Assembly: GCA_016710265.1 (NCBI GenBank)
Contig: JADJJL010000003.1
Span: 660,501-724,500, forward strand
Direction: 5' to 3'
DNA length: 64,000 bases
Source: Saprospiraceae bacterium
GTDB lineage: Bacteria; Bacteroidota; Bacteroidia; Chitinophagales; Saprospiraceae
Shown here: positions 7,334 to 13,904 of the stretch, piece after piece
Numbering within the stretch: the stretch's first letter is position 1
Layout of the letters: every line of letters begins with the position of its first letter
Notes under the pieces: generated by a model
What the model saw: only the letters and a program-made list of their open reading frames with translations
Told to the model about the DNA's origin: nothing
Databases searched by the model: none
Position numbers and translations under genes: made by a program

Positions 7334-9028
7334 ATGAAATCTTGGATCTTTTTCTTTTTTTGCTCTTCATTCTTTGCAATTCCAACTTTTGCCGCTCATT
7401 TTTTTGTGAGCACAGATGCCTCTCCAACTGGTGATGGAAATTTTACCAAACCTTGGACATTGCAAAATGCTTTAAATCACCCCGCAGCACTCAAACCCGG
7501 TGATACCGTTTGGATCAAAGGAGGTACTTATTTAAATGACTATGATCCGCAAACTTCTTTCGTTTGCAAAACCAATGGAGCACAAAATGCACCCATCATT
7601 TTTAGAAATTACAACCACGAAAGGGTGATCCTGGATGGAAATAAAACATACACCATGTATCTTTCATTGGGTGTCTGCAGTCATACTTGGTTTTGGGGTA
7701 TAGAAGTAACGAATTCATTTTCGACAGGAAGAAATCAGGACATTTTTGGAGGCGTTACATGCACAGCAGAAAATATGAAGTTTATCAACATGATCATTCA
7801 TGACACAGGTCATGGGTTGGATGTTTGGAAATCTGCCAAAGACAATGAAATTTATGGTTGTATTATCTACCACATTGGAAATAATCTCAACAACAATGGC
7901 AATCTCGAAGGACATGGTCATGGGATGTACATGCAAAACGATACCATCGGAACAAGAGTGATTCACAACAACATTGTGTTTAGTACCTACGGTTTTGGGA
8001 TTAGAATTTGGCAAACCACAACCACTGCTGCTTTGGGTAATTTTGACATTCAGAAAAATATTGTTTTTAATGGTGGTGCTGCTTCAGAAAACAATGGTGG
8101 TGTCGGAAATAATTCAAGAACCCATAATTTCTTTTTGGTTTCCAATGGGGCAAACAATCCTTTGCGCAACACCAGCGTCAAACACAATTGTACATTTGCA
8201 GGAACCAATACACCTCGTCCTCCGGTCAATGCTTTTGGCCTTAATGCCGGGTTAAAAAATGTGACCATTGACAGTAATTTTTTGACCTGTCAGACAAGAT
8301 TGGGGCTTAGCAATACTCCTATATTTGAATCTACTTTCAAAGGAAATAAAGTTCTGGCCGGTATACCCGCGGTTTATGGATATTATTTGTGGGGATTTCT
8401 ACAAACTGATTTTCCGGAAAACGAATTTTTATCTGAATTACCTACCTCTGGAGTGGATTTCTTTATTTTTCCAAACAAATACGATCCAGAACGCAGCCAT
8501 TTGGCTATATACAATTGGGCTTCTTTGGACACTGTTTATATTCAAGCCAATTCAGCAAATTTAAAACAAGGTGATACCTACCAATTGATCAATGTAATGG
8601 ATTATCACAATGACATTATTGGAGCTAAAGTCGGTGTTGATGGTATGATCGCAATTCCCATGATTGGACATTCCGCACAAGCGGCAATTGCTTCTACTAA
8701 GATGCCAGTTTCGCAGTTTCCTCAATTTGGTAGTTTTGTTCTTAGGAAAACTGGAGAATTACAAACGACCGTCAATGATTCAGAAGATCAATTTGATTTG
8801 GAGTGTATTTATCCCAATCCTTCAAATGGATTTATCAATTTGAACAACGCTATAGGTGCAGAAGAAATTCAAATTTTAAATTCCAATGGACAAACCGTTT
8901 ATCAAAAGAAATTAGATAAATCTTTGCCTAAACTGCATTTAGATTTAAGCTATCTTCCAAAAGGAAGCTACTTCGCAAAATTGAAAAAAGCTGGTTTTAA
9001 CAAATTGATCAAATTCGGTTTATTTTAA
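7334..9028 (+). CDS. Secreted right-handed parallel beta-helix protein with T9SS type A sorting domain
   Basis: 564 residues. A signal peptide (MKSWIFFFFCSSFFAIPTFA) is followed by 'HFFVSTDASPTGDGNFTKPWTLQNALN..LKPGDTVWIKGGTY', the usual start of DUF1565/pectate-lyase-like beta-helix proteins. Then come coils with short strands and Asn-rich turns ('NEIYGCIIYHIGNN', 'VIHNNIVFS', 'FDIQKNIVFNGG'). Residues about 485-564 are a Por-secretion-system tail: 'YPNPSNGFINL', 'IQILNSNGQTVY', 'LSYLPKGSYFAKL', 'NKLIKFGLF'. The protein is therefore probably exported by T9SS and surface-attached or released. Beta-helix proteins often cleave or bind polysaccharide, but no catalytic residues could be identified. 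Confidence 0.85.
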   Translation: MKSWIFFFFCSSFFAIPTFAAHFFVSTDASPTGDGNFTKPWTLQNALNHPAALKPGDTVWIKGGTYLNDYDPQTSFVCKTNGAQNAPIIFRNYNHERVILDGNKTYTMYLSLGVCSHTWFWGIEVTNSFSTGRNQDIFGGVTCTAENMKFINMIIHDTGHGLDVWKSAKDNEIYGCIIYHIGNNLNNNGNLEGHGHGMYMQNDTIGTRVIHNNIVFSTYGFGIRIWQTTTTAALGNFDIQKNIVFNGGAASENNGGVGNNSRTHNFFLVSNGANNPLRNTSVKHNCTFAGTNTPRPPVNAFGLNAGLKNVTIDSNFLTCQTRLGLSNTPIFESTFKGNKVLAGIPAVYGYYLWGFLQTDFPENEFLSELPTSGVDFFIFPNKYDPERSHLAIYNWASLDTVYIQANSANLKQGDTYQLINVMDYHNDIIGAKVGVDGMIAIPMIGHSAQAAIASTKMPVSQFPQFGSFVLRKTGELQTTVNDSEDQFDLECIYPNPSNGFINLNNAIGAEEIQILNSNGQTVYQKKLDKSLPKLHLDLSYLPKGSYFAKLKKAGFNKLIKFGLF

Positions 9029-9058
9029 AAGAAAGCATTCTTAAAAATTTCCCGTGCC

Positions 9059-9074
9059 TAACTTTGTACTTTTG
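9059..9074 (+). promoter_or_regulatory. Two abutting -7 promoter elements
   Basis: TAACTTTG (9059-9066) is followed directly by TACTTTTG (9067-9074); both fit TAnnTTTG. They precede the 15-codon reading frame at 9181. No clear TTG -33 element is at the right distance. Confidence 0.4.
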
Positions 9075-9180
9075 CTTGGTATCTTGTCTTCATCCCAAAT
9101 ATTTACTAGGTAGTTCTTCTTCATCACTTAGAATTAAAGAGACTATATAAACCAGCTACAAAAAATCCAAAGGAGACAAA

Positions 9181-9228
9181 ATGAAAATCGAAGTGAAGAA
9201 GATTCCATTGGCGTTATTTAAAATGTAA
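9181..9228 (+). other. 15-codon reading frame with strong ribosome-binding site; peptide or truncated gene start
   Basis: ATG at 9181 encodes MKIEVKKIPLALFKM then TAA. AGGAG (9171-9175) lies five bases before the ATG, which stands out because most genes here lack a Shine-Dalgarno sequence. Promoter-like elements lie about 110 bases upstream, and repeat family B begins 30 bases after the stop. It could be the 5' remnant of a gene cut by the repeat/IS patch, or a leader peptide. There is no homology evidence for either. Confidence 0.3.
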
Positions 9229-9257
9229 GTTTGGTAAGTATCCCCGACAATAAAATT

Positions 9258-9601
9258 AGCCTTTCTAAACTTGCGGCCCCAAACAGGCAGATTTTGGTTA
9301 CGTAAGTTTTTAAAAGAGAGGATATTTCAACTTAGAAAAAATATCAGCAAGAGAAAAGGCCGTATTTTTTGTCGCTACAGAGATAGTTTATTTAGTTAGA
9401 ATGACGAATGATTAATCGAAGAGGTTGGATGTCGTAGCGACAAAATCTGACGGTCCAAAATCTGCCCAACAGTGTTGGCTTTAAGAAAAGGATTTGACAA
9501 GCAAAAGCCGCAATAATAAGCGCCGCCTTTTAGAAAGGCTGCGTTTTTGCTACTTTTTGCGCGACAAAAAGTAGGACAAAAGAAAGAAAATAAATATCCG
9601 G
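9258..9601 (+). repeat. Structured repeat family B, copy 1 (nested foldback, 344 bp)
   Basis: Nearly the same sequence occurs at 18033-18377. Three inverted-repeat arms are nested: AGCCTTTCTAAA (9258-9269) with TTTAGAAAGGCT (9529-9540); GGCAGATTTTGG (9286-9297) with CCAAAATCTGCC (9455-9466); TTTTGTCGCTAC (9367-9378) with GTAGCGACAAAA (9434-9445). Outside the foldback, a terminal hairpin CTACTTTTTG (9550-9559), loop CGCGA, CAAAAAGTAG (9565-9574) follows. A further small hairpin, CCAAC-loop-GTTGG, lies near 9465. No convincing protein is encoded. It could be a non-autonomous mobile element or a structured RNA. Confidence 0.85.
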
Positions 9602-9641
9602 AAAATTATTGACAAGAACCGTTCGCTAAGGCGTTTGTCTT

Positions 9642-9660
9642 GTCCTGAAATAGGTTTACA
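9642..9660 (+). repeat. IS left terminal inverted repeat
   Basis: GTCCTGAAATAGGTTTACA pairs with the right end with two mismatches. It overlaps the right half of GACAAGA…TCTTGTC, an inverted repeat in the flank (9611-9644). Confidence 0.8.
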
Positions 9661-9674
9661 CTAAAAAGTAAAAA

Positions 9675-10121
9675 ATGGACAGAAAAAACAATCATAAGTC
9701 AGGTAGGTACTACAGTATTGAAGAAAGACACAAAATCATCCAGGAGTATATTTCTAGACAATGTACAAAAGCTGAGATTTGGGAGAAGTACACAGGCCAA
9801 AAACAAGAGCATGGTAACTTATTAAAGTGGATGAGACAATTGGGTTACAATACAGGAAATAGAACCAAAAGGCCTAATATTGTATCAAATTTACATGATA
9901 TGCCACATAAAAAGAAAAAAGTGGATAGTTCTGATTTAGTAGATGAGCAATTATTTGAAAATCTTCAATTGAAAAAGAGAATTGTAGAATTGGAAAGACA
10001 ATTAAAAGATGCAGAACTTAAAGCGATTGCTTTTTCAACAATGGTTGATATTGCCGAAAAGGAATTTAAAATTCCAATTAGAAAAAGCTCAATACCAAAC
10101 CATAGAAGCCATGAAGAATAA
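9675..10121 (+). CDS. IS3-family transposase OrfA (helix-turn-helix and coiled coil)
   Basis: 148 residues. The N-terminal part ('GRYYSIEERHKIIQEYISRQCTKAEIWEKYTGQKQEHGNLLKWMRQLGY') is a helix-turn-helix that binds the IS ends. The C-terminal part ('LVDEQLFENLQLKKRIVELERQLKDAELKAIAFSTMVDIAEKEF') is the leucine-zipper-like coiled coil and start of the conserved region that normally leads into OrfB. The stop overlaps the OrfB start: ATGAAGAATAA holds both the OrfB ATG and the OrfA TAA. The element looks intact. Confidence 0.9.
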   Translation: MDRKNNHKSGRYYSIEERHKIIQEYISRQCTKAEIWEKYTGQKQEHGNLLKWMRQLGYNTGNRTKRPNIVSNLHDMPHKKKKVDSSDLVDEQLFENLQLKKRIVELERQLKDAELKAIAFSTMVDIAEKEFKIPIRKSSIPNHRSHEE

Positions 10122-11040
10122 TTTTGGACACATAGGATTAGCCAAGCTATGTGGATGGTTTGGGATTAGTAGACAGGCTTATTATCAAAACAATTGGGAA
10201 GGAATTTCAAGTACTTTGGAAGAAGAGATTATCATAAAACAAATTAAATTCATTAGAAATAAGCATAGAAAAATAGGGACCAGAAAACTCTATGAAATGA
10301 TTCAACCATTTTTACTGGAACATCAAATAAAAATGGGTCGAGATGCTTTATTTAATATGCTGGCAGACAATCATCTGTTGATAAGAAAACGTAAACGCAG
10401 AATTCAAACTACTAATTCTTATCATTGGCTTAGAAAGTATCCTAATCTAATAAAAACATTGGTTCCAACATCCTGTAATCAATTATGGGTCAGTGATATA
10501 ACTTACTGGAAGATAAGTACTGGGGAACATCTATATATCAGTCTTATTACGGATGCATATTCTCATAAAATTGTAGGATATCATGTTGCTCAAACATTGG
10601 AAACTGTAGAAAGCACCTATGCTTTGAAAATGGCTCTCTCTGGCCTTATGGTGGGCCCAGAGAGCCATTTTCAACTTACACATCATTCAGATAGAGGAAT
10701 TCAATATTGTAGCCACAATTATGTAAAGCTCCTTCAGGATAATAATATACAAATTAGCATGACTGAAAATGGAGATCCTTTGGAGAACGCAATAGCGGAA
10801 CGAGTAAATGGTATCATAAAGGAGGAATACTTAGAAACTTATGAAATAGAAGACATTAAAGAAGCAAGGGAGCTTTTGAAAAATGTAATTGGTCTTTACA
10901 ACGAAGAAAGACCCCACATGAGCATCGGTAATTTGACACCTAATCAAATCCATCAATCAAATAAACCAATTAAAACAAATAAATTATGGAAGAATTATTA
11001 TTCAAAACAAACTACTTTTGTAAACCCAATTCAGGACTAA
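10111..11040 (+). CDS. IS3-family transposase OrfB (DDE integrase domain)
   Basis: 309 residues from ATG at 10111. An N-terminal HTH_21-like segment ('IIIKQIKFIRNKHRKIGTRKLYEMI') precedes the rve integrase core. The catalytic triad is visible: D in 'LWVSDITYWKI', D in 'THHSDRGIQYCS', and E in 'NAIAERVNGIIKEEYL'. The family ending 'YNEERPHMSIGNLTPNQIH' is present. OrfB lies in the +1 frame relative to OrfA, so the usual IS3 -1 slippage would not join them. The overlapping ATGAAGAATAA instead suggests re-initiation, although the open frame continues upstream to 10009. Confidence 0.93.
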   Translation: MKNNFGHIGLAKLCGWFGISRQAYYQNNWEGISSTLEEEIIIKQIKFIRNKHRKIGTRKLYEMIQPFLLEHQIKMGRDALFNMLADNHLLIRKRKRRIQTTNSYHWLRKYPNLIKTLVPTSCNQLWVSDITYWKISTGEHLYISLITDAYSHKIVGYHVAQTLETVESTYALKMALSGLMVGPESHFQLTHHSDRGIQYCSHNYVKLLQDNNIQISMTENGDPLENAIAERVNGIIKEEYLETYEIEDIKEARELLKNVIGLYNEERPHMSIGNLTPNQIHQSNKPIKTNKLWKNYYSKQTTFVNPIQD

Positions 11041-11120
11041 AAAAGAGCTGTAAACTCTATATAGGACTAAAATGGAATTGTAAACTTATTTAAATTAAAC
11101 CTGTAAACTTATTTTAGGAC
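11041..11120 (+). repeat. IS right end with repeated subterminal motifs
   Basis: Three TGTAAACT occurrences (near 11050, 11080 and 11102) and three AGGACTAAAA/TTTTAGGAC motifs occur within 85 bases. The last pair is the terminal inverted repeat (11102-11120). Such subterminal repeats usually act as additional transposase binding sites. Confidence 0.6.
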
Positions 11121-11352
11121 GAGTCAGTTCCCTCTCTAGGCGCACTGTCCTGCGACACTAGGCTTACAGCCTAGATCGTTCGGTCAACTTTTAGAAAGGC
11201 TGCGTTCAGGCTGCGTGTATCCAAGCTTGCTTGGCGGGGTTAACAGCCCGATTCAGCCATTAATGCGCCTAGCCTGGCGCATTTGTTTCGCATCATGGCT
11301 TCACTATTTGAGCGACACAAAGTAGGGCAAATGGAAAAAGACAAATATCCGG
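11121..11352 (+). repeat. Hairpin-rich patch containing a diverged family B tail
   Basis: Four features lie together. CTAGGC (11158-11163) pairs with GCCTAG (11169-11174). CCAAGC-TT-GCTTGG is at 11221-11234. AATGCGCC (11262-11269) pairs with GGCGCATT (11276-11283). TTTTAGAAAGGCTGCG (11189-11204), with a degenerate terminal hairpin at 11302-11326 and the ending aaatatccgg, matches the 3' part of family B with unrelated sequence in the middle. This is a compound or rearranged repeat next to the IS. From 11353 to 11802 only very AT-rich sequence is seen, with no gene. Confidence 0.6.
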
Positions 11353-11864
11353 TTTAATAATATATTATAATAAGAGATTTGAGCCCCAAAGTCTGGTTTA
11401 AAAGATAAGATAAAATGACTTAAATTCATTCTATTTTTAAAAAAAATTAAATTTTAATATTTTAAAACAGAATTTAATTTTATCTTTACAGACAGATTCG
11501 AAATAACCATTCAGAATTAGACTTAATAATTGAGAAAGAATCTTTCCAAATTGAGTTTGCTTCATCATGTTTTAAATATTTCAAATATATAAAGTGGTTA
11601 TTTTCAGTAAATAGTTTAAGAAATTTGATTTTTTACCGCAATGCATTGAATGAGAATTCATTCTTTGGAAATTGTATTTCTACTGTTCTGAAAGGATGGT
11701 GAAGCAATTTTTAGAAAGGAACCCACTCAATTCGTTTGCAATAAAACTGAGTTAGCCGTTTTTTAAAGCTCTATTTTAAATAATCTAATTAAAACTATTT
11801 ACATGAAATCCAAATCTTCTAAAATTAACGTGATCTCCCAAAACTTGATTTTTTCTTTGGTTTT

Positions 11865-13829
11865 ATGGTTGTTTTATCCTTCAATACTTCAACCGCCCAA
11901 ATTCAAATAAACGGAGTGGTAGGCCAGTGTGAGCCGGAACTTACTGTAAAGAGAGGTAGTACCTTCTTTGGGCATTTGCAATTGACTGCCTCCGCCATGG
12001 GAACTTGTGTGAATGTTCAGTCAGCATTTTGGTTTTACCGTATTGATTTAATGAATGATGGGATGGGTCCTGCCAATGGCTTTGACATCGCGACTTCACC
12101 CAGCAGTTTGAACCAATATACTTTAGGAGATACTGTAGGCCTGACAACAAATCCTTATGCAGATAGACTAGCACACCCATTTGATGCAACCGGTTTATAT
12201 CCTTATGGAATACATAGAATTATTTGGGAGGCAATCGACAGTTGCGGAAATTATGCAATTTCAGAGCGTCTTTTTGAAATCAAAGATTGTAAAGCACCTA
12301 CACCATACTGCTTGACAGGAAGTCTTACACTACCAATGCCAGCCATGGGTTGTATAGATATATTGGCAAAAGACTTGGATCATGGCAGCTTTGACAATTC
12401 TACATTACAAGATAATCTTAAATTCTATTTTAACGGAGATATCAATGAAACATCCATGACCATTTGTTGTGATGATTTCATAGATGCAAGACAGGATCAT
12501 GAGTTAAGAGTTGAAGTTGAGGTATGGGTAGAAGACGGAAGAGGAAATCGTGACTATTGCAATACTGTTTTTATTATTCAGGATATTCAGGATAATTGTC
12601 CAACAATAAATGATTTGGGTAAAATTAGAGGAAGAGTAAACACGATTTCTGGGAAGCCAACTTACGCGGAATTGAGTTTATTCAATAAAAATGTACTTGT
12701 CGGACAATCTAGTGCTCATGAATTTAATTTTTCTTTTTTACCTTTCGATCAGACTTATAGACTTGTCCCATTTGATGATTCTGATCACTCCAATGGCGTA
12801 ACAACCCAGGATATTAATCTCATTAAAAAGTATATTATAGGTCAGCAAACCTTTAGTCCTTATCAGATATTGGCTGCAGATGTAAACAATACTAAAAGTG
12901 TAACGGCTGCAGATATTACAGAAATCCGAAAATTAATATTAGGCAATCAGGAGAGATTTTCCAAACAAAATTCAAATCGTTTTGTGCCTAGTTTATATTT
13001 GTTCACAAATCCTCGGGTACCCTACAATGCACCAGGTGAAGTAGAATTGACTATTGACAATACAGTGAATTCACACTTTATTGAATTCATTAAAATTAAA
13101 ATTGGAGATGTGACCTTGGATTCTCGCGCAGGTGGATTTTCTGATCAGGTAAAGCCAAGAACTAGCCATGATCTTATTATTGCAGCATCACCTTTTATGG
13201 ACCTCAATGAAAATTTAATTTCCTATCCTGTCACAAGTACCCAATATATTCAAATGCAAGCATTGCAAATAGGTTTTGATTTTAACCATGGACTTGAGTT
13301 CGTAAATGTTCAATCAGGCTTGTTAAACATCAATGATGAAAATATAGGAACTGCTTTATTGCATAAGGGCATCGTAAGGATTTCTTGGGATGAACTCGAT
13401 GCTATCGAATGTCATCCAAATGAAATTTTGTTCACTTTGAATTTTAAAAAGAAAATTTCATTTGATCAAATTTCATCCTTACAATTGGAAAATTCGAACA
13501 TGATCAATGAAGCATATAGTTTGGATGGAGAAGTTTTTTCTTTAAAAATAAAAAATTCTGAACTTCTTAATGAATCTGCTCAATTTATTGTATCGCCCAA
13601 TCCAATCAACGATCATTTATTCATCCAGTCAAAACGTTCAATAAATGAACAAGTCAATTTGAAATTATTTGATGTGCAGGGAAGGGAAATTTTATCGCAA
13701 GATTTTAAATCATTATCAGGATCTAATAGAGTCCAGCTGGATGGATTCTCTTACAATGGAATTATGATAGCTAGATTAACCCACGCTGGGAAAACGGATC
13801 AGTTTAAGTTAATTAGGCAAGAAAGATGA
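11865..13829 (+). CDS. Secreted protein with dockerin-like domain and T9SS type A tail; N-terminus frameshifted
   Basis: 654 residues as an open frame. Residues about 302-365 carry two EF-hand-like dockerin repeats ('DDSDHSNGVTTQDINLIKKYIIGQQ', 'ADVNNTKSVTAADITEIRKLILGNQ'), which bind calcium and often cohesin-like partners. Residues about 573-654 are a T9SS tail ('VSPNPINDHLFI', 'LKLFDVQGREIL', 'YNGIMIARL'). The open frame lacks a full signal peptide. ATG at 11803 in another frame gives MKSKSSKINVISQNLIF. Adding one T to the T6 run at 11849-11854 would join it into a good signal peptide ending LSFNTSTA|Q. So the real gene probably starts at 11803 and is interrupted, or miscalled, by one base. 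Confidence 0.75.
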   Translation: MVVLSFNTSTAQIQINGVVGQCEPELTVKRGSTFFGHLQLTASAMGTCVNVQSAFWFYRIDLMNDGMGPANGFDIATSPSSLNQYTLGDTVGLTTNPYADRLAHPFDATGLYPYGIHRIIWEAIDSCGNYAISERLFEIKDCKAPTPYCLTGSLTLPMPAMGCIDILAKDLDHGSFDNSTLQDNLKFYFNGDINETSMTICCDDFIDARQDHELRVEVEVWVEDGRGNRDYCNTVFIIQDIQDNCPTINDLGKIRGRVNTISGKPTYAELSLFNKNVLVGQSSAHEFNFSFLPFDQTYRLVPFDDSDHSNGVTTQDINLIKKYIIGQQTFSPYQILAADVNNTKSVTAADITEIRKLILGNQERFSKQNSNRFVPSLYLFTNPRVPYNAPGEVELTIDNTVNSHFIEFIKIKIGDVTLDSRAGGFSDQVKPRTSHDLIIAASPFMDLNENLISYPVTSTQYIQMQALQIGFDFNHGLEFVNVQSGLLNINDENIGTALLHKGIVRISWDELDAIECHPNEILFTLNFKKKISFDQISSLQLENSNMINEAYSLDGEVFSLKIKNSELLNESAQFIVSPNPINDHLFIQSKRSINEQVNLKLFDVQGREILSQDFKSLSGSNRVQLDGFSYNGIMIARLTHAGKTDQFKLIRQER

Positions 13830-13859
13830 TGTAATTGAATCATTGAGGATGAATTCTAC

Positions 13860-13886
13860 TTGTTTGATAAATTTACTTTAACTTTG
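13860..13886 (+). promoter_or_regulatory. Promoter for the repeat-rich adhesin gene
   Basis: A TTG (13860-13862) and TAACTTTG (13879-13886) are 16 bases apart, one short of the usual 17-23. The predicted transcript start falls about 15 bases before the TTG start codon at 13905. Confidence 0.45.
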
Positions 13887-13904
13887 TCGACTTAAGTCGC
13901 AAGT

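Larger units (their letters stand above)
9642..11120 (+). mobile_element. IS3-family insertion sequence, complete (about 1479 bp)
   Basis: The element carries orfA and a DDE orfB bounded by imperfect 19-bp terminal inverted repeats. The left end is GTCCTGAAATAGGTTTACA (9642-9660). The right end is TGTAAACTTATTTTAGGAC (11102-11120); its reverse complement differs from the left end at two positions. Bases flanking the ends (…gtctt | gagtc…) show no 3-5 bp target duplication, so the insertion is old, or recombination has occurred between copies. Two extra copies of the motif AGGACTAAAA-n-TGTAAACT lie between orfB and the right end. The element lies between a family B repeat and a hairpin-rich patch. 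Confidence 0.88.

Noticed and set aside
9675..11040. Programmed -1 frameshift producing OrfAB
   Set aside because: orfB is in the +1 frame relative to orfA, so -1 slippage at the AAAAAG stretch would not enter it.
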